Shown: positions 19,441-34,079, counted from the first letter of the stretch. The stretch: DNA of 64,000 nucleotides from Oasisia sp. SBJ-2009 (GCA_964017155.1 OZ024857.1:8169690-8233689); one strand, 5' to 3'. Notes: generated from the letters alone by a model not told the origin. Translations and numbers: made by a program.

Positions 19441-20507
19441 ATGAAGATTGTGATTGTTCATTTTATAAATATCATGTCCCTAATGCAAAAATAAATAAGT
19501 CCATGATACTGTGATCAACTGCACTTAATAAATGCACACGACACACTAAGTGCGGCTTGAATTGGTTGCTGCACAAACTAGACATTCAAAGTTTATAAAT
19601 TACGACAGATTCTTTCAAAATGTAAACGATCTCTACTGAGAGTACTGAGGTAGCCAGCTGGTGTGACCGGACGTATCTGAAATTGATTGCTACAGTCGAA
19701 TCACAAAAAGAACGAGATACATATATATACCAATCAGTTAGCTTCCTGCCTGTACCGTGGTACCCAAGGGTTGCGATGGTGATTTCGAGGAACGGAATAG
19801 GCAGCGTAGCTGTTCGCGTAAGGGGAGGTGGAGTTATTATGCTATACAATAACTCGATCTGTAATGAAGAAATGAGAAACAACAATGATTGGAGTCTTCG
19901 GTAACATTAGACATCCTTAATGAATACCGTGAACTGCCGCTACATTGGTGTGTGTAGGTGCACGTTAATCAACCATTAATCTCTCCGTTTAAGGTATATG
20001 AGTACGACAATGACACCCAGGATCACGTACCATAGGTGAGCTGTATATCACACACACTCTGTGCACTGGTAAAGTCATCGAGACCGGTGATATCCAGCTC
20101 CTGGTACGCCCGGAGCCTTTGCGCAGTTCGTTCAGTTGATGAACTCCCGTCTCCAGTTGTATATATAGTATTTCACCACATGCGTTGCTGATTCTGGTGA
20201 AAATATTGTCAGACACAACAAAATTGTATTTTTTCGAGTAACTATTCTAGACGTCCTACAGAAAGATGGTACTTGAACTTGCTGACTTCTAAGACTCCTT
20301 TTGTGAACATGTTCAACGTTGTCTACAGCATAAGTCCGCCATAGACCTATACACCATGTGACACTTCAGTCAAGGTGACACGCATAATTGTGATTGTGAC
20401 GTAAGGCAATGAGTTATACAACATTTGGCATTGACGTCCGTCACCTTGTTGCTTATTTGTGGGTATCGCACCAGCCTCTCCATCCATCCGACATTATCGC
20501 CTACAAA
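19441..20507. other. No gene recognised; weak exon-like stretch on the minus strand
   Basis: On the minus strand about 20150-20031 reads TERTAQRLRAYQELDITG and on to a donor CTATG/GTACGT. Its phase would fit nAChR exon 11637-11453, but there is no pyrimidine tract, start codon or family similarity, so it is not called. A dispersed ATTGTGATTGTGACGTAAGG motif lies at 20386. Confidence 0.4.
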
Positions 20508-20828
20508 AAGGCAAGTTCTTGTATAGCGCAGTATCCGGCCTTCAGAACTGCTCAAAGCGCTTTACACTTTATTTCTCTGGCACACCTGTTCAATCAAACA
20601 CTATATCAATTGTTCTGGGAAGCATCACCCACCCTGCAGATAATGCGCGAAGGTTGTTCGTACAAATACTCACCACTGTCTATAGCAAGATATTCTTTCA
20701 TACAGCTGAGTAAACTGGAGCAACGAAGGGGGGAATCTGTCCAAAGCTTAACACCACAGCACAGGATTCGAATCTGGGTCCTCTTAGTCGAGAGTCAGAA
20801 ACTCTATTATTGAACCACTGCGCTCATA
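20508..20828 (-). mobile_element. tRNA-derived SINE, near full-length
   Basis: On the minus strand: decayed head with A box, B-box-like GGATTCGAATC in the plus orientation, ACAGTGGTGAGTATTTGTAC, GCATTATCTGCAGGGTGG, AAAGTGTAAAGCGCTTTGAG, GCGCTATACAAGAACTTGCC. Same order as the 59.24-kb copy. Confidence 0.88.
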
Positions 20829-21495
20829 CGGCCAACATTTAAAAAAACCATGGCTTGTATCATAAACTGCAGGTAGACATTGGAATATCGCACATGAATT
20901 AGTTTAGTATGCATACACATGTTTCAGTCATCTTCTGTATTTACGTTGGATTCGTTGTCACCATCGTGTTTACGCTTCGGCAGTCATACATATTTCCGCA
21001 ACATAACAGCACGTCATAAATGATCTACGTTCGAGTCTCCTACATGTCCAATAACATTAGTTGCATCGGCCGAATCCTGGAAATATCAGATTCTGGTTGT
21101 TTATCTGGTGCGTTGTTAGAGACAAACACACTGTTAGTAGCACCTACTGTCAATTTGTGTTGTTTGTGACGTTGCTATTCTTAGGACTATCTTGGACAAG
21201 GGCGAATGGCCCACTAAGAGAGCTTTTCATTTGTAACGGGACGTCCGCTGTCTAAACCGTGGGAAAAATTAACATCAAAGGGTGTTGCGATTAACTCAGC
21301 TCACCTCGGCATTAGTTCCAATCAATTTTAGTTTGAAACTAAATGTTGCAAGTGGAATATTTTATATTGCGAACATTGTTCCGAGCTAAATAAAGTATCT
21401 AAATACTAAATGACCTTTCATATGCATATTGTAGTCATAAGAACGTAGTATTAAATGAAAATGTAAAACCTAGAAGCCGGCACCCTAGCTTTAAC
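20829..21495. other. No gene recognised
   Basis: No coding or repeat similarity seen. Confidence 0.5.
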
Positions 21496-21660
21496 ATGAA
21501 CGTTCCTGAAAGTACGGACCCTCAGGCTTGTTCAGTGCGGAACAAGACAACGGACATCGGTGACTTTGTCATAAGTAATGACATTGACATTATCCGGTTG
21601 ACAGAGACTTGGTTAACATATAATGATGCTTTTAAACGTGGGAAACTAACACACAGCATA
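21496..21660 (+). pseudogene. LINE endonuclease-domain fragment
   Basis: The frame reads ACSVRNKTTDIGDFVISND then IDIIRLTETWLT, the start of the apurinic-like endonuclease of CR1/L2/Jockey-type LINEs (usual pattern N.RS..NK...I......DI..LTETWL). Similarity stops within 60 codons and no reverse transcriptase follows in the next 400 bp, so it is a decayed relic. Confidence 0.72.
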
Positions 21661-22507
21661 GTGTCCTATATAGCTTGTATTGCAAATTTTTATTCTGAAT
21701 TGTTTATGTTTTAGCTGGTCGAAAACTCATATCTGGTTCATTTTGTTTTCATGACATTCCAGTTTTCGACCGTATGTTCGTCGATGGACTGCCATCCAGT
21801 AATATCTGAATGTTTTCTATTGTCGAAAAATAACTTTTACAACTATTTGTCCCTGCGTTCACCAAGCCTCGGTTTCCTCTACACGCAGCGGAACAGTTTA
21901 AATAATCTATTACACAGGCATTTTTCCTACATCTGACTTTTTGCCAAGGCTGTTCTCGTCATACAAATCGCGTTGACCTCTTGACGAAACTGACAGCATC
22001 ACAGGCAGACGTATCACGTCACGTCGAGAAAGCGTTTCCATGTAAGCGCATCAGCCGCGACTTCTTCGATATCACACCGAAGTGCTATTTCGAGTCTGTG
22101 TTGGATGGGTTTGTGATGTTTACATTTAGTCGGTAAATGTCATGTAACGTAATTTTGTTTACTGGCATATGATCTCCGTTGGCGGGATACGATGCTTCTA
22201 AAGTAGGTCATGCCGTAATTATATTAGTGTACGTTGAAGACCTTCCTGTGTAGACATATTGCTAAGGTAGTGTTCCGCAAACGTATTTATTTGTGGCGCG
22301 ATGTTTTCTGGTGTTTCTTTGCTGGCAAGACATTTTAATTACACAAGACATATCTTTTCGTAGATGCACGCAAAGTGAGTGCTGTTTGGTCTGACTTGAA
22401 TCACATGTAAATAACAAGTAAATCACACTATGTAACGCCATATAAAGCAACGTTTATACAACTAGTTGACGACGATTAATCGTCTATAGACTTATAATAC
22501 CGCCCAG
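21661..22507. other. No gene recognised
   Basis: May hold more decayed LINE sequence, but I could not recognise any motif. Confidence 0.4.
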
Positions 22508-22515
22508 AGAAAGAC

Positions 22516-22555
<40 letters not shown>

Positions 22556-22635
22556 AGAGGGAGGGAGGGAGGGAGGGAGGGAGAGAGAGAGAGAGAGGGA
22601 GGGAGGGAGGGATGAAGGGAGAGAGAGACAGAAAG

Positions 22636-22701
<66 letters not shown>
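22508..22701 (+). repeat. (GA)n/(GGGA)n microsatellite
   Basis: GA runs with GGGA tetranucleotides between two pure GA blocks; purine-only strand over most of 190 bp. Confidence 0.95.
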
Positions 22702-22704
<3 letters not shown>

Positions 22705-23039
22705 CAAGTAACGAGATAGCCAATAGCCCATAACAAAAGTGTTTTGGTGTGATTCGTCGTTGGAAATTCCGACATCGCTTAAACACTACCAAAACCGTAC
22801 CAACCATATCTCCGCTGGCCCAACCAAAGCCGAAAATCAGCACATTTATAATACACAAAAGCTCTATTTTTTCATTGTGAAACACTCTTCTTTCAAACCG
22901 GTCTACTTTTCTATTTTTAGCGATTCTCCTGCAAAGAACCTTTTAGTCTCTACATATCTGATAACATTAGAGACTGGTAAACGATCTAGCAAAGACGCAA
23001 CGGAATCGGCAAATAAATCCCTTAATGTTTACTTAATGC
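22702..23039. other. No gene recognised
   Basis: A 102-codon open frame at 22739-23047 ends inside the SINE tail and resembles nothing known. Confidence 0.5.
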
Positions 23040-23085
23040 AGACCTGAGCATTGGATACTACGCTATATAAGAACTTACCCTGTTA
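23040..23085 (+). mobile_element. SINE tail fragment
   Basis: CTGAGCATTGGATACTACG, CTATATAAGAACTTACC: the last ~45 bp of the same SINE family, detached from any head. Confidence 0.6.
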
Positions 23086-24079
23086 CAAAATGACAGCTTA
23101 GGAGATAGGAGGTTGTACATCTACGCTTATCTGCGCTTGAAATACAGCAAGTGTTATTCCGGGAAACGAATCAGTAGTACGAACTATCCTACTACAGCTG
23201 TTGACGTGACCATGCATTTCATAAATTCACTTAAACCAATCGCCACCCAAGAGAGGATAACTTAGCTTTTAATCTGTCGGAGGGGCTGAACACGTACATA
23301 CATCGCTTAGGTCTGATAATGGTACACATGCTATTCAGAAAGCGCATGGTTCTTCTGTGAGTTTTAGATCTAGAATGGCCGTCAGCTACAGCTGCTTAGC
23401 TGGCCGGCATGCCGACCGTCTTTGTTGTGCTACAGCGGTCCGTCTCAGCAGAAGGTCAATATTTGTATTGCGTTATGTCATCATGTGATATTGCTGTCGG
23501 GCTACTAACGTAAGCGAGTCTGCTGGGAGTGACGTGTAATATGCGTCCATTTAGTATCAAGAGCATGTTATGACGTCACACTGTGACGTCACAAGTGATT
23601 TTTGCTTTGTCGATTTGTGGTTGTAAAATTATGTTGTGCTAATGTCTACGGGAACAGCAAGTATTCCGAAATTAATAGTATATATAAATGTAAGTTCAAG
23701 CAAATCTATGTACGTACTAACTGAATAAATATGTGTATTTCTGTTACTTGGGTTAAACTTTTGAACACCCTCGATAATTTACTGATTAGTTGTAAAAATG
23801 TTCATCATTTTAAAAAGTGTTATACAGATAGGCTGTTGAATAGTTATGTGTTAGAGTCCTAGATTATTTTGCCAAAATAAATTAGATAACTTAATTAAAC
23901 ATTCAGATTGTTTATTGTTATAAAGTGTTTTTCTTCAATAAATGTCACAATGTATTTTTTTCGATTAAATGTCGTACGGTTATACATGAAATAGTGTTGT
24001 CGCATCTTCTATTGCACTGTTCAGATGCTTTATGTATGTAATGAAGCAATTATAAAGGTAAACATGATAAGTATTGTAC
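23086..24079. other. No gene recognised; double-CRE palindrome inside
   Basis: AT-rich sequence. Two TGACGTCA octamers at 23571 and 23584 form a perfect 21-bp dyad. No adjacent exon recognised. Confidence 0.5.
23571..23591. promoter_or_regulatory. Perfect dyad of two CRE-like octamers
   Basis: TGACGTCACA, a central C, then TGTGACGTCA. Each half contains the full cAMP-response-element consensus TGACGTCA. Binding by CREB/ATF-type factors is an inference; no gene start is seen next to it. Confidence 0.45.
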
Positions 24080-24190
24080 TTCTTTTACCCTTTTTCAATC
24101 ATTTGTATTGTATGCACTGTATGTATAATGTAGTAGTAATAATTGTTGTTGTTGAAATAAATTTCAATTCAATTCAATATATCAAACAAA
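24080..24190 (+). mobile_element. Probable LINE 3' end
   Basis: TTGTATTGTATGCACTGTAT leads into GTTGAAATAAATTTCAATTC and repeated AATTC units, a common 3' end of invertebrate non-LTR elements (AATAAA-like signal then short tandem tail). No coding part is left. Confidence 0.4.
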
Positions 24191-24851
24191 TTATCATGTC
24201 TTTAGTTATGTGTACTCGACGTCATCCGACCGCTCATAAGTGTGTTCCGATACGATGCATCAACCTCGCATTAGTAGCAGGTAATCTAATTGACGCGAAG
24301 ATATATAACTGTAAGGTAGGCCAGTCGCATGAATGTGATGTGGGTCAAACCCATAAGTATAGGCCAATCACTGGAAGATGTGACCTAGTCTTATTGCGTA
24401 ATTGCGAGTGAGAAAGACCAACACAAATAGAATGGTAAGGACATGGGCATGGATCCAGTTGTCTTCAACTTGGACAAATCATAATCGCATACTCGTCATT
24501 TATAATCAGATAGTCGATGCTAACTATAAGATGTAGGTGGTGGCTTTGTACGTACGTACGCACGCACGCGTACGCGTACACACACATCCGCTGTGCGTAC
24601 ATCCACATGCTACCGATCAGACTTGGTAAAGCGGTGATTTCGCAGTTGTTCCTTTGAAGTACAAATTAAACATACAGTGTCATCAAAGTGCAACGTCATT
24701 GTCAAAGATGAAGTATAATATGCATTCTTCCAAATTGTCGGGTTAATTGGGAGAAAATATAACATAGGAGGAAAGATAATATTATCAAAGTATGCTAATT
24801 TATAAAGCAACCTACGCTCTTTAGCGTTTCTCTGACATTAACTACGATTGC
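24191..24851. other. No gene recognised
   Basis: Contains a short alternating CGCA/CGTA run near 24550. Nothing else seen. Confidence 0.5.
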
Positions 24852-25081
24852 ATGTGCCACCTAGGCCTACAAATGTGCAACCTAGGCCTACAAATGTGCT
24901 ACCTAGGCCTACGGATGTGCCACATAGGCCTACACATGTGCTACCTAGGCCTACGGATGTGCCACATAGGCCTACGAGTGTGCCACCTAGGCTTACGGAT
25001 GTGCTACCTAGGCCTACGGATGTGCCACCTAGGCCTACGGATGTGCTACCTAGGCATACGGATGTGCCACCTAGGCCTGTC
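24852..25081 (+). repeat. 21-bp minisatellite, about 11 copies
   Basis: Unit CCTAGGCCTACGGATGTGC plus CA or TA. Units ending in CTAC and CCAC alternate, so a 42-bp higher-order unit is visible. As 21 is a multiple of three, open frames run through on both strands (PPRPTDV and GLGGTSV heptapeptides); these are artefacts. Confidence 0.93.
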
Positions 25082-26483
25082 AATGCAGCAATCGAAAGTG
25101 ACACGCAACATTGTTGAAATTTGTCGATTAATATTTCCTACACAATTCGTGGTCCAGCCGCATTTTTTCACGTCAATATATATGCGGAAAATCGAGTGGC
25201 TCCATGTGGACATTCGATTTCCTGCAAACCACATATTGGATCCGTAGGAACGAATACATGCTAAATTCGCGGAAAATTAGGAATCGCCATACCTGTATTT
25301 TCAATGCTACTCTATCGATAGCTTGATAAACATATTGATGGATTCATAACAGTACTGTACAGCAACAGTTTGCGCAATGACAGTTTACAAGATGACACGA
25401 TAAGCAGGCAATTTATTTCTAACAGCATTGTGCATCAGCAGTTTGCGCAATAACAATTTACAAGATATATTTTTTCAGCTGTGCCCATCTTCGTTCCAAC
25501 TACATCAATTAGATTTCCTTTCCAGGAAACGAATCACAAAGTCCAGGCCATTGCAGTTCTTGGCATGACTACACGAGTACACAGTTGAAAATCAATGTGA
25601 ACCCAACAACAGGCTAATGAGATTGTAATTTGCCCAGCAGGCTCCAAAAGTGTGCAACCTGGAAGAGATTTCTCAAATTACAAATTATCCAGAAACGACT
25701 TATACACAGCTTCTAAAAAATGTCTCACTGACAATTGACCGACTTGGAGCAGCTGAAACATGGATTACCCCAGGCGACAGAAGTTTGTCATTGCCAGTGT
25801 CTGACAGAAAACATATTGGTAACTTTATTGCCTCGAGTCAACACGTGATAATCGCTCAGCCTAAAATCGCATCGGCAGCTCCAAGGCGCATAGGACAGAT
25901 TAGCATTAAACATGCGCGTAGGACGTCTTCATTGAAGTGTATTTACTGGTGGTTAAATGCTGACAGATAATAACGTTTCTCATGATCCCATATAGGTTTG
26001 AATGACACGGCGAGAAACGGTTATACAGTTTATATATCAAGTGTCACATTGCGAAACTAGTATCCGCCGAAATAAACGACGCCTGCCATTTCGGACGACG
26101 CACATTACTTTGTTATTCGACAAAATGGGTCCCGCGGTAATTCGACAGAACGTTACATATGACATATCACTTGTTTACGTCACTGCAATGAGATGCGTGT
26201 GCCTTTCAAATCGTATATATGCCCACTTTAGCCATACAAAACCCGCAAAGCTGTTGCATATTTAGCAGCATCGATTGCGCGCTGATTTGATCCATCGCCA
26301 TTGCACGCAGACAACATTACCGCAGAAATGGACCGTCGATAATCGGATTGGCGCAAATCAACTGGAGAAAAGTATCATCACTGAAGAATCAGAGTAAGCT
26401 GGTTGCGAGCTCACTACGTAAATTCGAGGCAATTTCTCGTCGCAACGACGTGCGCGCCGAATATTTGATTATAGATGCTGCAA
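25082..26483. other. No gene recognised
   Basis: Short open frames only (up to 106 codons at 25650-25970) with no family similarity. A near-duplicate GCAACAGTTTGCGCAAT/CAGCAGTTTGCGCAAT occurs around 25363 and 25433. Confidence 0.5.
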
Positions 26484-26555
26484 TCTCGCGAGGGCCTTTG
26501 TGACGTCATCTACGCAAAGGACGGCGGGAAACTGGAATGTCCCGGACAGGTAAGA
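26484..26555 (+). promoter_or_regulatory. Possible promoter and first-exon donor
   Basis: TCTCGCGAG at 26484, TGACGTCA at 26501, then about 40 bp ending CCGGACAG followed by GTAAGA. TCTCGCGAGA and CRE motifs are known core elements of animal housekeeping promoters, and CAG/GTAAGA is a consensus donor. No downstream coding exon was identified, so this is only a candidate. Confidence 0.3.
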
Positions 26556-27249
26556 CACGTCTCGTTAAAGACATGTTTACAGGCATATGCTAAATGTATT
26601 TGTAATGTTTACTTACTGATTTAGTTAACTACAGCAACATGATATCATCTTACTTGACTGCGACCCAAATTTCAACCAATTGGAAACCCATTTCTGAAAC
26701 AATTGTTCGCTAGATTATAAAATAAATTGTGATACAATAAATAGTCAGGGCATTAATCTTCGATAAACAAGAAGACGATACTATCAAACTTGTTTCATCT
26801 ACTCGGAGAAATCACAAAACATAAGCGGTTCATTACGTCAACGCAAATAATATATTAAAATAATAAAGACACTCCTTGCAAATGGAAAGAAAACTGCGGT
26901 TAAAGATCGCAAGAGTTCGTTTGAAGTTTGTCACTATAGTTTTACTTCACACCAGTGATACCGAGGCGGGAGAAAATCCAATAAACATGTTCTTGGGCGT
27001 GTTGAAGGTTTCAATAATTATATTTATTTGCTAGTGAAAACAAGAACGATGATAGCCCAACATTTTCGGCAGTATCAAACGGAATAATATGTGACATTCC
27101 TATAACCGATGCATGCATGCGATACGAGCAATTTATGCCAAACGGTGCTTGAATTGAACTTTAAATGTCACAATAATCGATGGCGCGACATTTGAATCGA
27201 TGCCAATTCGACGTAAACAATTCGTTTCGTATGTTACGTGTACGAACAA
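26556..27249. other. No gene recognised
   Basis: AT-rich, no coding or repeat similarity seen. Confidence 0.5.
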
Positions 27250-27300
27250 GCGTGAACGTTCACACAATCGGTGGATAACCACTATGCTACCGCGCCCCAA
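27250..27300 (-). mobile_element. tRNA-like SINE head (fragment)
   Basis: On the minus strand GGGGCGCGGTAGCATAGTGG and TTATCC form an A-box-like head like those at 29.15, 37.23 and 51.02 kb. No clear B box, so assignment is weak. Confidence 0.35.
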
Positions 27301-27697
27301 ACACACCTGCATGTGTTCGTAAGACAATGTGTTTATGTGCGCGTGTTGATCAATGTATGCAACATTAACTCGGAAATTTACTAAAACGTCAACTATGCTA
27401 TGTCCCATACAACTGCATTGATGATATGGATCCGATCACAATTACATTTTGTTCTGTCCATATCACACACTTCGTGTCGGAGTCAAACTATTGTAATAGT
27501 GCTTTAATAATGGATTATTTGTACATGTGTTCATTTCGAGTCGACCATTAGTTGATGAAGTAGATGTATATTGGAAATGTCAAGTTATATCACGCGGATT
27601 TTCAACTTCATACACAGTTCGGAATATAATATTTGTATCGTGTGTGTCTGGTTCGGTTAAGCGGGACAGTAACGGATAGTTCATGGTCACTGTAGCT

Positions 27698-27985
27698 TAA
27701 AGGTCATTGCATCACTATGTTTTAGCATCACAAGATATGTTTCGCTACAACGCAACATAATTGATGATAGCCGATACTGACATTTAGCAACTTTCAGGGT
27801 TTGTAAATGACGCCATAGCTACCTGTCTTTATGTAAACGTGAACAGCAACCAACAATCACAAACCGTCGTGCAAACGTACGTTACCAGAAAGCAAACATG
27901 ATCTCCATCTGTTCCGTTCGGTTCATACATACCGTAAGACATTCATTCAGAGGCATTACTCACTTGTAAATAAATACGTGGCTAT
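27698..27985 (+). repeat. Dispersed repeat pair, copy 2
   Basis: Partner of 17035-17278, with about 45 extra bases in the middle (near 27865-27900). Confidence 0.85.
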
Positions 27986-29147
27986 TTTTTTCAGAAAATA
28001 ATAATTATGACTCACTCAAAATTACTACGCGATACAATTTTAGATCGCGGCCCGGAGGTATAGAACCCCATAGGTAAAAAGGTAAACTGTTAGTTCAGTA
28101 CCCTGTTATCGTAATGCGCCTATGTAGTTGAATTCCAGGAACTTGTACGCAACTACCTCTTCTATTATTGGAGCTATTATTATTATTACTATGCAGACTT
28201 CATAAAGTTAGACTGTTACGGCAACCTTTCTCGTTTTGTGCCGCTGAACGTGATTTGCAGGATTTTAACAACTCAACGTAACTAACCTATGTTGACAGTA
28301 TACTGACACTTTGGAATAACTATGATTCACCGGTGAAAGGTTTCAATGCAATATTATAGGCAATATAAGCAAACAGTTATACAAATAGTGGTACAATCGA
28401 CTGAAATAATAGTATCCTTACAATGGACAATAAGTCATGACATAACATATGCAATTTGTCGGATTAGCGCTTGCATATGCAAACGCAAAGCAGACAAGCT
28501 ACCGTAAACCCATCAATATGCTGACATGAATTTACATTCCACAATCATTGGAGACCACGAAGACGTAAGTCCAGCAAATCCACCAGAGAATTGGCCGCTT
28601 GTGCTGGTCAGTTGTGGCGGCCGATGCATCCACGGGAATACACGAATCACTTAATATCGATGGGTCAGGAGAACATTTGTCTTTGCATCGAATCGTTGTG
28701 GAGCACGGCGTATTGTTGGCGTTTCCCATTTTAACGTGTTTTAACATTACATGAAAACTGTACTAACAAAAAGTCTTAAATTTCTTCCCAACATCAACCT
28801 TTATGTCATTGATAGGATCACATTTCGCCAAATCAATCACATCCACGTCTTTTCAAACGCATCCATCTGGGGTGTCCATCAATGTTGGTAAAATGGCCAA
28901 CTCTTTCCGCAGGCACCTTTGTCACGTAAATAAAAATGGCAAAAAATCCACTACGCTAACTACACTCTTCCAAATAGGCGCTATTCCATTGGAAGTACAT
29001 TCTACCACTCAACCTGCTAGTATGCGTAATTTGTTGCACTCATTTTCCACACAACAAAATCACTTCAAATTTCACCAATCACTATTTTCTATTGGAACAC
29101 AACATGAAGCTATCACAGCTGTGATCCGCGATAGCAATCCAAGTGGA
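27986..29147. other. No gene recognised
   Basis: A 163-codon open frame at 28803-29294 has no domain I recognise and runs into a tRNA-like head, so it is probably chance. Confidence 0.5.
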
Positions 29148-29215
29148 GATGCGCGGTGGCGCAGTGGTGAGAGCTGCTCAGTGCTGAATTTAGGGCAGTC
29201 CAGACGTGGCAATTG
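29148..29215 (+). mobile_element. tRNA-like SINE head (fragment)
   Basis: GCGCGGTGGCGCAGTGGTGA then GAGCTGCTCAG is an A-box-type tRNA head. The B box is not clear. Confidence 0.4.
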
Positions 29216-29841
29216 CCAAAGACCACAAAACTATATTATATCACGGAGGGCCTCCACAAGTCATTGTTCATGTTGTAAATTAAAACAATCGTAGTTTGCT
29301 CTGAAGTCATCGTTGTCGAAAGTAAGAAAAAGGAAGAACAATTGTGAAACGATTCTCGGCCGTTCACCCTACCTACGACACTTGCCGGACTAAATGGAAC
29401 AACAGTGTTCAAATCCAGCTATTGTTTGTTCGAAACTTGGGACAGTATATCTTCTTTCTTTACCCGTATTCTGGAAAATATCCTAAACGTCCCGTGTGTA
29501 CTGTGCAAGAGGAAGTGAATGAACCCGCACAGAGAACTTGAGAAAGTCAGTTTGTGAACTAATAAAACCAGTGGTCCCGATCATCAGAGACTTGGACCTT
29601 GATTGCTGCTAAAACAAAACACACGCGCTCTTATAATTAAATACGCGTTCCAAGCGAAAATTGGTGGATATCGGGGCTACATTTTAAATCTTAACAATAA
29701 TTATGTTTTATTAATGGCACAACATAACGAGCTGCTATTACGATGTATAACAATTGCAGCAGCAACAGTTGCAGTAACAAAAACACGTGGATGGTGTTTC
29801 ATATAAAACCAGCGCGAAAAACAAACACTACACAATACACC

Positions 29842-30102
29842 AGAGAGAGAGAGAGCGAGAGAGCGAGAGAGCGAGAGAGCGAGAGAGCGAGAGAGCGAGA
29901 GAGCGAGAGAGCGAGAGAGCGAGAGAGCGAGAGCAAGAGACAGAGACAGCGACAGCGACAAACAGAGAGAGAGACACAGAGACACAGAGACACAGAGACA
30001 GAGAGAGCGAGAGAGCGAGAGAGCGAGAGAGCGAGAGAGACATAGAGATAGAGAGAGAGAGAGGAGAGACAGAGATACACAGAAAGAGGCAGAGAGAGAG
30101 AC

Positions 30103-30136
<34 letters not shown>

Positions 30137-30246
30137 CAGAGATAGAGACAGAGACAAAGACAAAGACAGAGAGAGACAGAGAGACAGAGAGAGAAACAGA
30201 GAGACAGAGAGAGAGAGAGAAATAGAGAGAGACAGAGAGAGGAGAT
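29842..30246 (+). repeat. (GAGAGAGC)n and (GA)n/(CAGA)n array
   Basis: Octamers GAGAGAGC, then CAGA and GACA variants, purine-rich over 400 bp. Long open frames here are repeat artefacts. Confidence 0.95.
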
Positions 30247-31328
30247 AGACGAGTGCGCAAAGACGCGTCTTGGCCAACGCAGCCGCTGCTCCTGATGTGA
30301 AGATTTATGTTCCCGATTGCCAACGAGGAGATTATCCGGTCAGTGAATACGACATCGGAGAACATCGGCACGTGTACGCTCGGGGTGAATCTCACTAGAA
30401 CTCGTGACTCGACTTCATTACGTAAACACCGGGCTTATACGATAGCTGGCACGGTGCCTTAACTAGTTTATCTGCATAAGAAACAAATGTCTAGTTACGA
30501 ATATATTATTTGGTTACTGGTGGCGCTTACAGTAGCGACTTACTGTAAGTCTTAGTAGGAGTCTCCATGATCCTTACTGTATAATGCACTGCATATTATG
30601 CTTTTAGAATATTTTGTATTTATACAGTTTGGATAAATAAATCGACTTCTTCTGTTTGTTTCGCTCGTGTGACCACGTCCAGAGACGTAGCACCATCTGT
30701 GGACACCTACAGACTTGCCAGGCCGTGTAAAGAAGAAAAGATGGATACCACAACAACGATCGAAATACAGTGCGAAGGACATGCAATTGAAAGACGACTT
30801 ACAAGACAGGAACAAGTGAGAGGAATTGAAGGGAGAGGAAGAAGAGGTGCAGGGCCGGAACAAGTGGCGACGACTCCCACACTCCCGGCCGGGACGATGG
30901 CGACAGAAGAAGAAGAAGCTTACTGAAGGAATTCGTGTTCGTGCGTCAAAAGACCACCAGTTCAACATCTCAACGCCCATGCAACGAACGTGGTACTTGT
31001 GTCAGCGAGACGGGACGAGACGAGACGTCAACACCGAGGAAGGCGACGTGACGAACACATAGCGCGTGACAACGCCCACACTTCACGGCTCGTGACCACC
31101 ACGTCTCAATTACAACGCCGCAAGTGTCGATTGGCGCCGGCTTTACGATAACCAAACGATGCGTGGCTAATTACTCGGCATCTATCGTCAGATGGGACGA
31201 TGCATTTCGATGCCAGCACCGCTCTTTATTTCACTGCAACCAGGACACATCACATCAGACGGAGCTGGGATGTTGTTAACTTGTAAATTAAATACATATC
31301 AAACTGACCACTCGTGTGTACGTTCTAC
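30247..31328. other. No gene recognised
   Basis: Relatively GC-rich sequence around 30660-31140 with open frames of 60-142 codons on both strands and no family similarity. Confidence 0.45.
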
Positions 31329-31560
31329 AGCAGTGGTCAAGCGGTTATTTGAGTGCTGGACTGTCTAAGGAGGAACCGGGTTTCAAACCCTGATGCCATT
31401 TGGGCTGAGTCCCGGTACTGGTCCTGTGGCTTTGTCGGACATAGACAATTTCGTTCCATCTACATTGCCTGAGTCTTTCGGACGCTATAAGACGTCGGTC
31501 CTTCTATCTGGTGTCTATGTCAGACGATGTGAAAGATCCACCGCAGTGAATTTGAAACAC
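31329..31560 (+). mobile_element. tRNA-derived SINE, second family
   Basis: Head GTGGTCAAGCGGTTATTTG (A box, Leu/Ser-tRNA-like) at 31333 and GGGTTTCAAACCC (B box) at 31378, spaced as in tRNA genes. The body ends at the (AT)n array at 31563, a plausible 3' tail. Its tail lacks the GCGCTATATAAG block, so it is not the 59.24-kb family. Confidence 0.6.

Positions 31561-31562
<2 letters not shown>

Positions 31563-31638
<76 letters not shown>
31563..31638. repeat. (AT)n microsatellite
   Basis: About 37 AT units at the end of the SINE-like element. Confidence 0.95.
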
Positions 31639-33806
<2,168 letters not shown>

Positions 33807-33880
33807 AATCCACGTTAGTCGCTAGAGGCGCTAATATGCAACTAAACCCTAGTTGTGTATCAGCGACTAACGTGGATTTG
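33807..33880. repeat. Perfect 19-bp inverted repeat
   Basis: CAAATCCACGTTAGTCGCT and its exact inverse AGCGACTAACGTGGATTTG, about 35 bp apart. The loop contains CTAGAGGCGC. Possibly the ends of a short foldback element. Confidence 0.75.
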
Positions 33881-34079
33881 TTTGTATGTTTGCTGAACGC
33901 TTGTTTAAAAAATAATCATCCTCAATTAGCTATTGACCGTGCAGGCGCGTAGCCAGCGACAGTTTGTATGTGGGCATGCCGTGTGTGTGATCAATAGACA
34001 GAACAGCATGCCGTATGTTTAATAGACAGAACAGCCAAAACAACGCCATTTTGGCACTGAATTCAATCGAACGTCCGAA

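Noticed and set aside
20031..20160. Minus-strand stretch considered as the missing upstream nAChR exon
   Set aside because: Donor and phase would fit, but acceptor, start codon and family similarity are lacking.
28803..29294. 163-codon open frame
   Set aside because: No family similarity, and it runs into a tRNA-like SINE head.
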